A stretch of 64,000 nucleotides of DNA from assembly GCA_910579305.1 (NCBI GenBank), contig CAJTTA010000001.1, positions 30,276 through 94,275 of the forward strand, read 5' to 3'. Shown here in pieces: positions 26,801 to 33,930 of this stretch. Under the pieces are notes generated by a model. That model had not been told where the DNA came from and made no database searches. It worked only from the letters and a program-made list of their open reading frames with translations. This stretch comes from an uncultured Muribaculaceae bacterium (GTDB lineage Bacteria; Bacteroidota; Bacteroidia; Bacteroidales; Muribaculaceae). Each line of letters begins with the position of its first letter. Position 1 is the stretch's first letter. The position numbers and the translations under genes were made by a program.

Positions 26801-28742
26801 GTCCCTTGCCGTCGAGCGTGAGATTAAAGTGAGGGGCGGCGGCGCGCATGTCTATGCCGTATTCACCGTGATTTATTTCAGCATCAAGAGAGAGAGGCGC
26901 AAGAGTGCAGCCATTGTAAGAAAGCTCCTGCATGGAGGCTTTCATGGTCGCAGACGCTCCCGGGTGTGCGGGATTGAATCCCGTGCCGGAGGCATGGATG
27001 GTGCCGGTGATTGTGCCGAGCCCGAGAGAAGGCATGACTTCTCCAAGACTCAGGGATGCGAGCCGGGCGTCAAGATCATATGATTCCGGCCCGAGAGCCA
27101 CAGAACCCTTGGCCGCTACATTGCCTGCAGGAGAACGCAGGGCAATGTCGGCGGAATAAGATCGGCCTATGGCCTGTGCTGTGCCCGATATGGCAAATTT
27201 CGGAACTCTCACTCCTGTGGTGGCAGCCGATAATTGCCGGAGCAATTGCATGGCTGGTGCAGGGTCTTGCATTGATCCGCTGAAGGTAAGGGAGGCGTTC
27301 AGCTTCCTCAAGTCAGTGGGATTTACAGCATGCCCCTCCGCCGCAAGAGAGATGAAACGCCCCGAGGAGATTCCAAGACGGTCTATGATCACTTTCTGCA
27401 TCGATCCTCTTCCCGTTATGTCAAAGTCTATGGGGAAGGCTGTAAAGGCAGCCGGCAAGGGCCTGAGCATGTTTCTAAGCGCGGGCATGAATGCATATAT
27501 GTCACTCCATGCGATGGAGCCGGAGGCATTTATTTCGCCCGAAGGCGCGCCTTGCTGCATGGACATAAGCGCAAAGGGGAGAGAGGCCGTGGCGCTCAGG
27601 GATGAAGCGGGGGTGGAGAGGGAGAAATCAGACAGGGATAGTCCTGTCGAGTCGATGGCCACAAGGCCGGAGGCCCGGGTTATGTGCAGCCCAGAGCGTT
27701 CTGATGCCTGCAGGGAGCTGACGGGAAGCCGCAGGGATGACTGGCGGTTGTAGAAGTCATGCAGGGATATTGACATAGGTGCGACTTCTATGTAAGAGGG
27801 GTCGAATCCCGGCAGAGGTCTGGCATTCTGTGTGGCATACAGCACGTGTGAGAAGTGGAGTGAGGCATCTCCGATTTCTATGGTCATTGGCGGAGAGGCT
27901 GAAGATGCGGATGTTGTGTCGGCAGGTGCCGGATGCGCCTTGATGTATTCCGCCGTCGGGGTGAGATATGATACATTTCCATCACGCACGTCGACACTGC
28001 CGAAGCTCAGGTGGCTGTCGGTGAGATTGACGGATGCGTCTTTCACGACGCCATCATCTATGGTGGCCGACAGCGACGCTATCACGGGAGGCATCGTCAT
28101 CGAGTAAGTCACTCGGGAGAGCGTGAGCTTATCGGCCTCTATGAGAAAACGGGTGGGGGAGGAGGCAGTATCCTTCTGCTGCTTCCACACATTCATGTCG
28201 ACATTCACGATGGCATCTTTGAGCACAGGCTGCCTGAGCCGCAGGTGCATGTCGCGGAGATTGAAGTAGCTTCCGGCCTCGGTGCGCAGATATCCGGCCC
28301 GCAGGCTTAAAGTCAATGAGGAGTCGGCCGAGGTCATGGCGTAAGTGGCGTCATGCAGCTCAAGCCGGTTGAGCTGTGCGTCGAGCCGGAGAAGCGGACG
28401 CATTTTTACATCGGCTATAAGAGCTCGTGCCGACAGCATGGTGTCTCCCGAAGCCTCTATTATTCTCACTCCGTCAAGCTCGATATCGAGCGGGAAACGC
28501 AGGCGGAATCTATCGATCTTCACCTGCATGCCCGTAGACTTTCCCACTATTTTGCATGCTGCATCCTTGAGCAGTGTCTGCACCGGAGGCAGGTATGCCA
28601 ATACGGGCAGCAGGAGAATGAACAGTATGAGCGCGCCGAGCACTTTAAGCGGCCTGCGTATCCAGGCCTTTCTTATAAGGTGACGGCGTCCGGCTTTATC
28701 GCCGGAAGATGATTCGGATATTTTTGCATTTCTGGAAGGCAT
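23817..28742 (-). CDS. tamB: TamB/AsmA-like translocation and lipid-transport protein
   Basis: Very long periplasm-spanning protein, 1641 residues, anchored by one membrane segment at about 31-50 (VLGALILFILLLPVLAYLPP). The body is repetitive beta-helical sequence; the C-terminal ~400 residues match the TamB (DUF490) domain, with PKVSFDLSTDDDI, NLLLYNTYTGPG and SYQVSKSLFDNRFKIVVGG. Family members bridge inner and outer membranes for barrel assembly or phospholipid transport. Translationally coupled to tamL. The 76-nt leader from the VanZ-like gene holds competing inverted repeats. Confidence 0.93.
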   Translation of the reverse strand: MPSRNAKISESSSGDKAGRRHLIRKAWIRRPLKVLGALILFILLLPVLAYLPPVQTLLKDAACKIVGKSTGMQVKIDRFRLRFPLDIELDGVRIIEASGDTMLSARALIADVKMRPLLRLDAQLNRLELHDATYAMTSADSSLTLSLRAGYLRTEAGSYFNLRDMHLRLRQPVLKDAIVNVDMNVWKQQKDTASSPTRFLIEADKLTLSRVTYSMTMPPVIASLSATIDDGVVKDASVNLTDSHLSFGSVDVRDGNVSYLTPTAEYIKAHPAPADTTSASSASPPMTIEIGDASLHFSHVLYATQNARPLPGFDPSYIEVAPMSISLHDFYNRQSSLRLPVSSLQASERSGLHITRASGLVAIDSTGLSLSDFSLSTPASSLSATASLPFALMSMQQGAPSGEINASGSIAWSDIYAFMPALRNMLRPLPAAFTAFPIDFDITGRGSMQKVIIDRLGISSGRFISLAAEGHAVNPTDLRKLNASLTFSGSMQDPAPAMQLLRQLSAATTGVRVPKFAISGTAQAIGRSYSADIALRSPAGNVAAKGSVALGPESYDLDARLASLSLGEVMPSLGLGTITGTIHASGTGFNPAHPGASATMKASMQELSYNGCTLAPLSLDAEINHGEYGIDMRAAAPHFNLTLDGKGHIDADTYYIDADADVTYLDLQALGLMSDICRGSGKISLHGNANPTAMLFDLDMSTYDVDWEYAGKFYALRHALDASLLATEEMTDLEVHGQELNATFHAPLSLRGFMAAIDKALPLINSQIENKQIDFEALQPALPPFSLSLDALGAGLLSELLDGTGYSAESLRANISNDSKILGDIKILSASSGEQMTLDTVTLNLSQRGKLMDYRLHLGNRPGNMPEFAQVTASGYVGGNRASLFVRQKNAKGKTGYRLGVTAAMLDSVLALHLTPVKAVIGYKNWTINDDNYINIGPGRRISADLQAASGASSIALHSSVSSDSLPALDVDINNLLIEDFLQIAALAPPVTGAIDSRMHLVYHGSFITGNGSVGVSGLRYDGMDVGDLDFNFKAGMNFNGNVGCSLGLLLNKSEILRASGYILNDSTSIRQNTRQLAQLKVDLLDFPLDIANPFVGPDIMKLDGHLNGSMKLTGSMEAPMLNGEITCDSVGVYIPMAASWLRLDSSQPITVKDNSLLFKNFNIYASGKNPITLTGYLDAKDLSDIRFDMSLAGNNVALVNNKRSAGSDIYGQLFVTLAAHAKGSLSRMTVDGNMQVLPATNIFYTLASASGTPLSGQPSTTDVVKFVQFSDSTMVVKADTLRSSTTAMRITASLGIISGAKVTVNLSGNGTDKVQISPSGDLSYLQTYMGDIRLNGTLSLGSGFARYSLPAIGDKSFDIDPESYVTWTGDILNPSLHINATDHVKANVQQEGANSRLIYFDVLLSVLGTLNAPKVSFDLSTDDDITVQNELQGMTAEQRSASAINLLLYNTYTGPGVKASANLGGNPLYSFLEGQLNSLAAKYITGVDLSFGIDQYDKTVNGETSGTTSYSYQVSKSLFDNRFKIVVGGNYSTDANADENFAQNLISDISFEYSLRQTATSSMYVRLFRHTGFESILEGEITETGVGFVLKRKIADLRSLFRLGRNNKATADSLPADTPPAAAEHWQKIELPSDTSSSDL

Positions 28743-28752
28743 TGATGTATGT

Positions 28753-28814
28753 AGAGAGTGTTTTTATAAAAAACATAAAAAAGAATTAATTGGTTCACAC
28801 TCTCTCCGGAGTGT
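28753..28814 (-). promoter_or_regulatory. Three-part competing inverted repeats in the tamB leader
   Basis: On the minus strand, segment A (ACACTC, 28809-28814) can pair with B (part of 28797-28805) in a 6-bp hairpin, while B can instead pair over 9 bp with C (28753-28761), just before the tamB start. T-rich tracts lie between B and C. The layout resembles an attenuator. Confidence 0.35.
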
Positions 28815-28818
28815 TGCC

Positions 28819-29238
28819 TTAGAAGTCATTTATGTGCTTACGGGCTATTACGATCATAGCGACGGCGCACAGGCACCCCGCCGCATCGGCTGCCATGTCG
28901 GCCCATTCCAGGCTGCGTCCGAGTCCCATGGAATGCTGTAAGAATTCAATCGCTATGCCCAATGCCATCGATGCGGAGGCCAGTAGCGCGGTGCATCTCA
29001 GGGAAGGGAATTTCCATTGCATGTCGCGCCTGCCACAGTCGACCCACATCACGGCAGTGAGGAATCCGAACATGCAGGCATGCACCACTTTGTCAATGCC
29101 GGGAAACAGGGGCACATCCATCTCCCCCACAGGCTTGGGAGCCAGTGTGAGCCAGAGAATGAGCAAGATTGTGATAACCGAGGGTATGGGCGGGCGGCAC
29201 CAGCTGAGCCGGCGGTAGAGCATGTCGAAAAATTTCAT
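28819..29238 (-). CDS. VanZ-like family membrane protein
   Basis: 139 residues with about four hydrophobic segments: SVITILLILWLTL, VVHACMFGFLTAVMW, ALLASASMALGIAIEF and AAGCLCAVAMIVIA. The pattern IDKVVHACMFG ... EFLQHSMGLGRSLEWADMAADAAG is typical of VanZ-like proteins, whose general function is unsettled. Its -7 box lies 4 nt before the ATG. It is 76 nt upstream of tamB on the same strand. Confidence 0.86.
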   Translation of the reverse strand: MKFFDMLYRRLSWCRPPIPSVITILLILWLTLAPKPVGEMDVPLFPGIDKVVHACMFGFLTAVMWVDCGRRDMQWKFPSLRCTALLASASMALGIAIEFLQHSMGLGRSLEWADMAADAAGCLCAVAMIVIARKHINDF

Positions 29239-29242
29239 TATG

Positions 29243-29250
29243 CAAAGATA
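29243..29250 (-). promoter_or_regulatory. -7 box immediately before the VanZ-like gene
   Basis: Minus-strand TATCTTTG, 4 nt from the start codon at 29238, predicting a leaderless mRNA. It is divergent from, and only 22 bp away from, the dnaB -7 box. Confidence 0.6.
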
Positions 29251-29272
29251 GCTCTTTTGCGTGGAAATTTAT

Positions 29273-29280
29273 TAATTTTG
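29273..29280 (+). promoter_or_regulatory. -7 box for dnaB
   Basis: TAATTTTG, exact consensus, 29 nt before ATG 29310. A TTTG at 29256-29259 is too close (13 nt) to be a standard -33. Confidence 0.55.
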
Positions 29281-29309
29281 CATTGCAAACATATCTGACA
29301 CTCGCCACG

Positions 29310-30911
29310 ATGCCTCAAGACAATAACCAGAACACGCGATATATGCGTCGCCCTCAGAATAATCCTCAGCCTGTCACCGATCCTACGGGCAAGCTTCAGC
29401 CCCAGGCCGTGGAGCTTGAGGAAATGGTGCTCGGTGCCCTTATGCTTGAGAAGGATGCCTACACGGTGGTGTGTGACATCCTTGTGCCGGAAAGTTTCTA
29501 TGAGCCAAGGCATCAGAAGATATATCAGGCCATATCCACGCTTGGTGCCAATCAGCGCCCCATCGACATGCTCACCGTGGTGGAGCAATTGCGTGCCGAC
29601 GGCAATCTTGAGGATGCCGGCGGGGCCGTGCGCATCACAGAGCTTACGGCCTGTGTCACCTCGGCGGCCCATGTGGAATTCCACTCCCGCATCATAGCGC
29701 AGAAATATCTGGCACGTCGCCTCATAGCTTTCGCTTCAGGAATACAGACACAGGCATTTGATGAAGGGGGAGACATTGATGACCTGCTGCAGGCAGCCGA
29801 AGGGGAGCTGTTTGAAATCTCGCAGACGCAGCTCAAGCGGGAGGTGGTGCAGGTGGATACTGTGATTAACCAGGCCATGAAGCAGATAGAGGCTGCCGCC
29901 AACAGGGAGAGCGGTCTCTCGGGCCTGGCCACAGGATATAATGAGCTTGACGCCCTTACCTCCGGCTGGCAGAATTCCGACCTCATTATCATAGCCGCAC
30001 GTCCGGCCATGGGCAAGACGGCCTTCGTGCTGTCTATGGCCAAGAATATGGCGGTGGACTATAATATCCCGGTGGCGGTGTTCTCGCTTGAGATGAGCAA
30101 CATTCAGCTGGTCAACCGTATGATTGCCAACGTGTGTGAGATCAAGGGTGAGACAATACGCTCCGGACGCCTCTCCGACCGGGAGTGGGATCAGCTGAAT
30201 GCCAGAGTGAAGTATCTCTTCGGTGCACCTATGTATATCGATGAGACGCCCGGTCTCTCTATCACCGAGCTCCGCACCAAGGCGAGGAGACTGGTGAGGG
30301 AGCATGGGGTGAAGATAATAATAATCGACTATCTGCAGCTCATGAATGCCTCAGGCATGAAATTCGGCAGCCGCGAGCAGGAGGTGAGCACCATCTCGCG
30401 TAATCTCAAGGCTCTTGCCAAGGAGCTTAACATACCGATCATAGCTCTGTCTCAGCTCAATCGCTCCACAGAGACGCGAGAAGACAAGCGCCCGGTGCTA
30501 TCCGACCTCCGTGAGTCGGGAGCCATAGAGCAGGATGCCGACTTTGTGGCATTCATACATCGCCCGGAGTATTATACACGTTCCGGGGTGGATGCCGAGG
30601 GGCACGACATACGCGGCCTGGCCGAGTTTATCGTCGCCAAGCACCGTAGCGGTCAGGTAGGCACGGTCAAGATGCGCTTCGTGAGCCAGTTCGTGCGCTT
30701 TGAGAACTGGGATGACGGACGCCGACTGGTGCAGACCACCGTGCAGAGCCGCATGAACTCCGAGGATGCCGGGCAGGGTGCATCTCCGGCTCTTGCCGGC
30801 GGCAATGCCGGAAGCGATCCGTTTGGCATGCCTGGCATGAATTCCGATCCGTTTGCCGGTTCTCCCATGCCCGATATCATGCCTTCTCCCGGAGAGGAGG
30901 CTCCTTTCTGA
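29310..30911 (+). CDS. dnaB: Replicative DNA helicase DnaB
   Basis: Hexameric 5'-3' helicase of the replication fork. 533 residues: N-terminal DnaB domain (about 35-140, AVELEEMVLGALMLEKDAY), linker, then the RecA-like domain with Walker A ARPAMGKTA at about 230-238, VFSLEMS, and Walker B-like VKIIIIDYLQLM, with SQLNRSTETREDKRPVLSDLRESG downstream. The C-terminal ~45 residues are rich in Gly, Pro, Ala and Met and look disordered. ATG 29310 is preferred over an upstream TTG at 29283, which lies almost on the transcription start. No intein or insertion is seen. Confidence 0.96.
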   Translation: MPQDNNQNTRYMRRPQNNPQPVTDPTGKLQPQAVELEEMVLGALMLEKDAYTVVCDILVPESFYEPRHQKIYQAISTLGANQRPIDMLTVVEQLRADGNLEDAGGAVRITELTACVTSAAHVEFHSRIIAQKYLARRLIAFASGIQTQAFDEGGDIDDLLQAAEGELFEISQTQLKREVVQVDTVINQAMKQIEAAANRESGLSGLATGYNELDALTSGWQNSDLIIIAARPAMGKTAFVLSMAKNMAVDYNIPVAVFSLEMSNIQLVNRMIANVCEIKGETIRSGRLSDREWDQLNARVKYLFGAPMYIDETPGLSITELRTKARRLVREHGVKIIIIDYLQLMNASGMKFGSREQEVSTISRNLKALAKELNIPIIALSQLNRSTETREDKRPVLSDLRESGAIEQDADFVAFIHRPEYYTRSGVDAEGHDIRGLAEFIVAKHRSGQVGTVKMRFVSQFVRFENWDDGRRLVQTTVQSRMNSEDAGQGASPALAGGNAGSDPFGMPGMNSDPFAGSPMPDIMPSPGEEAPF

Positions 30912-31488
30912 TCCACCTCAGTCTATCCTCCTGCCATGGGCAGGGGTGATGGCCTTATGTGTGTGCAGGAGACTCATTCCGATGCAGGATGCGTGATAAG
31001 CCGTTTGCCTTAGAGAGCGCTTGTATTTAAATGATATTATCACGGAGAGCGCGATTATAGAGTGATGAAATCAAGAATTCTCCCGGAAGTCTGAATGGTT
31101 CATTAGGATTACATTCATGCACACTCTTAAACCTTGTTAAATGAGATTAAAGCGCACAACAAAGGTGAAGCCGGCGTGTTCTATAGGTACAAAAGTGAAA
31201 CACAAGGTGACAACAATATGGATAATGATGACACGAGATGCCATCTGTGAAGACAGCGCCCGTGGATAAGTTTTTTAGTTAGATATAGTTTATAGTAGAG
31301 AGCGGAAGAAGGTGCCCTTGCCGGGTATCTTCTTCTGTGTTTCTTGTCTCTTGTGGAGTTATGGCTATAGCCCTCGGCGTGTGAAATTTTTATTACATTC
31401 CGAACATTGCTTGCGTCAGCCATGTTTAGAAAGTACAATTAATGTATTTGCACTGTGTTTTTATTCAAGGTATTAGATTATGCCAACA
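30912..31488. other. Gene-poor region after dnaB with RNA-like hairpins
   Basis: About 580 bp with no supported coding region. It contains a weak CCTGCC/GGGCAGG-type hairpin (30930-30944), a stronger hairpin at 31305-31335 and a GGCTATAGCC palindrome. An 85-codon minus-strand frame (31181-31438) overlaps the structures and has no protein-like content. No exact TAnnTTTG promoter was found on either strand. Confidence 0.45.
31305..31335 (+). ncRNA. Stable hairpin, possible small RNA or 3' UTR element
   Basis: A 13-bp stem with a 5-nt loop. Two of its pairs are G-U only if read from the plus strand; on the minus strand they would be A-C mismatches. This favours a plus-strand RNA. A moderately T-rich stretch follows. 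It is nearly 400 nt after dnaB. Confidence 0.3.
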
Positions 31489-31520
31489 CAAAACCCCGGG
31501 TTGCGAAATCCGGGGTTTTG
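31489..31520. terminator. Bidirectional intrinsic terminator after tdh
   Basis: A perfect 11-bp stem (CAAAACCCCGG, 31489-31499, with 31510-31520) and a 10-nt loop, 27 bp beyond the tdh stop. Confidence 0.8.
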
Positions 31521-31547
31521 ACTGATTTATGAAGGTGACATTTATTC

Positions 31548-32528
31548 TTACACAAGGGCTTCGGCGGGCTTAGCCATGCCGAATTTTTCGCGCAGGTGAG
31601 CCAGCATATGGCGTGTCATTGCGTCGAGGTCATATTCAGGCTTCCAGTCCCATTCGGCGCGGGCGCATGAGTCGTCAAGCTTGTTGGGCCATGAGTCGGC
31701 TATTGCCTGGCGCAGAGGGTCGGGCACATATTCCATCTTGAAGTCGGGGACGTACTCCTTAATCTTGTTGTAGATAATCTCCGGATCGAAGCTCATTGAA
31801 GCGATGTTGAAGGAGTTGCGGTGCACGAGGCGTGAAGGATCAGCTTCCATGATCTCGATGGCGGCACGCAGGGCGTCGGGCATATACATCATATCCATGA
31901 AAGTGCCGGCTGCAATAGGGCACTTGAACGTCTCGCCCTTCACTGCGGAGTAGTATATGTCCACAGCATAGTCGGTGGTGCCGCCTCCGGGAGGAGCCAC
32001 GTAGCTGATGAGGCCGGGGAAGCGCACAGAACGTGTGTCGACACCGAAGCGACGTGCATAGTAGTCGCTGAGGAGCTCGCCGCTCACTTTGGTCACCCCG
32101 TATATTGTGTGGGGACGCTGCACGGTATCCTGAGGTGTGTTGTCTCTCGGAGTGTCAGGGCCGAAAGAGCCGATAGAGCTGGGAGTGAAGACAGCGCATC
32201 CTTTCTCTCTGGCCACTTCCAGAGTGTTGTAGAGACCTCCCACACCTATTTTCCATGCGAGTTGAGGTTTGGCTTCAGCCACGGCGCTGAGCAGGGCTGC
32301 GAGGTTATAGATGGTGTCCACCTTATATTTATCCACAGCCTCGGCGATCTGCCCGGGGTTGGTTATGTCCACAATGTGGCTCGGGCCGCTTTCGAGCAGC
32401 TCTCCCTTAGGCTCGGCTCCGGGGATATAGCCGGCTACTATGTTGCCTCCCGGATACTCGTGGCGCAGCTTCATGGTGAGCTCAGTGCCTATTTGGCCTG
32501 TTGCGCCTATGATGAGTACGTTCTTCAT
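31548..32528 (-). CDS. tdh: L-threonine 3-dehydrogenase, SDR/epimerase type
   Basis: NAD-dependent oxidation of L-threonine to 2-amino-3-ketobutyrate. 326 residues of the extended short-chain dehydrogenase fold: GATGQIG nucleotide-binding loop at the N terminus, catalytic YGVTK, and SVRFPGLISY. ATG 32528 puts the glycine motif about residue 7; the longer frame to 32585 adds unrelated residues. The call rests on family resemblance plus the divergent kbl gene, which encodes the next enzyme. A UDP-sugar epimerase is the alternative but fits the context less well. A -7 box lies at 32583-32590. Confidence 0.88.
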   Translation of the reverse strand: MKNVLIIGATGQIGTELTMKLRHEYPGGNIVAGYIPGAEPKGELLESGPSHIVDITNPGQIAEAVDKYKVDTIYNLAALLSAVAEAKPQLAWKIGVGGLYNTLEVAREKGCAVFTPSSIGSFGPDTPRDNTPQDTVQRPHTIYGVTKVSGELLSDYYARRFGVDTRSVRFPGLISYVAPPGGGTTDYAVDIYYSAVKGETFKCPIAAGTFMDMMYMPDALRAAIEIMEADPSRLVHRNSFNIASMSFDPEIIYNKIKEYVPDFKMEYVPDPLRQAIADSWPNKLDDSCARAEWDWKPEYDLDAMTRHMLAHLREKFGMAKPAEALV

Positions 32529-32582
32529 GTTGATTGTGTCGGTATTATAGATTATTGGTAGTAGGAGAAAAAATTTCTTTGG

Positions 32583-32590
32583 CAAATTTA
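32583..32590 (-). promoter_or_regulatory. -7 box for tdh
   Basis: Minus-strand TAAATTTG matches the consensus, 54 nt before the tdh start. It lies back to back with the kbl box. Confidence 0.5.
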
Positions 32591-32613
32591 CGGTTTTTTT
32601 CGGAATTAATCAC

Positions 32614-32621
32614 TAACTTTG
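32614..32621 (+). promoter_or_regulatory. -7 box for kbl
   Basis: TAACTTTG, exact consensus, 32 nt before ATG 32654; preceded by a T-rich tract at 32594-32600. Confidence 0.6.
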
Positions 32622-32653
32622 AGGAAAATATTTCAACCTAAATCTACATAGAC

Positions 32654-33847
32654 ATGTACACAGATTTTAAGAAGCACTTACAGAATGAATTAGACGCGAT
32701 ACGCGAGGCCGGCCTCTATAAGGAGGAGCGCATAATCACCACTCCGCAGAAGGCTGACATAGCCGTGCAGGGCACCCAAGGCGAGGTGCTAAATTTCTGC
32801 GCCAACAATTATCTCGGCCTTAGTGATGACCCCGATCTTATCGCCGCAGCCAAGAAGACTATGGATGAGCGTGGCTTCGGCATGAGTTCAGTGCGTTTCA
32901 TCTGTGGCACACAGGATCTTCACAAAGAGCTTGAGCGCGCTATCTCCGATTACTTCAAGACTGAAGACACAATTCTGTATGCCGCTTGCTTCGATGCCAA
33001 CGGTGGCCTATTCGAACCTCTGCTCACTGAGGAAGACGCCATAATCTCCGATGCACTCAATCATGCATCGATAATCGATGGTGTGCGCCTCTGCAAAGCC
33101 AAGCGCTATCGTTATGCCAATGCCGACATGGCCGAGCTGGAACGTTGCCTGCAAGAGGCACAGGCTCAGAGATTCCGCATAATAGCTACCGACGGCGTCT
33201 TCTCTATGGACGGCAATGTAGCGCCTATGGATAAGATATGTGAGCTTGCCCGCAAGTATAATGCCCTGGTGATGGTCGACGAGAGCCACTCGGCAGGCGT
33301 GGTGGGCCCCACAGGCCATGGTGTGGCAGAGAAATATGACTGCTATGGCGAGGTCGACATTTTTACCGGCACTCTCGGCAAGAGCTTCGGCGGCGCCATG
33401 GGTGGCTTCACAACCGGGCGCAAGGAGATCATCGACATGCTCCGCCAGCGTTCGCGCCCCTATCTCTTCTCCAACTCTGTGGCCCCTGCCATAGTAGGCG
33501 CAAGCATAGAGATGTTCCGCAAGCTTGCACAAAGCAATGAGCTGCACGACAAGCTTATGGATAATGTGGAATACTTCCGCACCCGCATGCTTGAGGCCGG
33601 CTTCGACATCAAGCCCACCCAGAGTGCCATATGCGCAGTCATGCTCTATGACGCCAAGCTCTCTCAGGAATTTGCCGCCGAGATGCAGAAGGAGGGAATA
33701 TATGTCACGGGTTTCTATTACCCGGTGGTGCCAAAGGGTCAGGCCCGCATACGCGTGCAACTCAGTGCCGGACATGAGCGCGAACATCTCGACCGGGCCA
33801 TTGCCGCATTTATCAAGGTGGGCAAGCAGCTTGGAGTGATAAAATAA
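32654..33847 (+). CDS. kbl: 2-amino-3-ketobutyrate CoA ligase (glycine C-acetyltransferase)
   Basis: PLP enzyme that converts 2-amino-3-ketobutyrate plus CoA to glycine and acetyl-CoA. 397 residues, the normal length. Schiff-base lysine is Lys243 in TGTLGKSFGG; FCANNYLGL, DALNHASIIDG, TDGVFSMDG and VDESHSAG are typical of the alpha-oxoamine synthase family. Divergent from tdh, so the two genes form the threonine-to-glycine pathway. It ends at a bidirectional terminator shared with glmS. Confidence 0.96.
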   Translation: MYTDFKKHLQNELDAIREAGLYKEERIITTPQKADIAVQGTQGEVLNFCANNYLGLSDDPDLIAAAKKTMDERGFGMSSVRFICGTQDLHKELERAISDYFKTEDTILYAACFDANGGLFEPLLTEEDAIISDALNHASIIDGVRLCKAKRYRYANADMAELERCLQEAQAQRFRIIATDGVFSMDGNVAPMDKICELARKYNALVMVDESHSAGVVGPTGHGVAEKYDCYGEVDIFTGTLGKSFGGAMGGFTTGRKEIIDMLRQRSRPYLFSNSVAPAIVGASIEMFRKLAQSNELHDKLMDNVEYFRTRMLEAGFDIKPTQSAICAVMLYDAKLSQEFAAEMQKEGIYVTGFYYPVVPKGQARIRVQLSAGHEREHLDRAIAAFIKVGKQLGVIK

Positions 33848-33860
33848 TCATACATAGATA

Positions 33861-33912
33861 AAAAAAATAACCGGAGCCGGCGGGAAGACCGAGGCTCCGG
33901 TTATCTTTTTTT
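33861..33912. terminator. Bidirectional intrinsic terminator between kbl and glmS
   Basis: A perfect 12-bp stem (33867-33878 with 33893-33904), 14-nt loop, A7 on the left and T7 on the right. Confidence 0.88.
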
Positions 33913-33930
33913 ATGTATGCGTCTGAAGTA

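Noticed and set aside
31181..31438. 85-codon minus-strand frame after dnaB
   Set aside because: Overlaps hairpin structures, has no clear promoter, ribosome site or protein-like composition.
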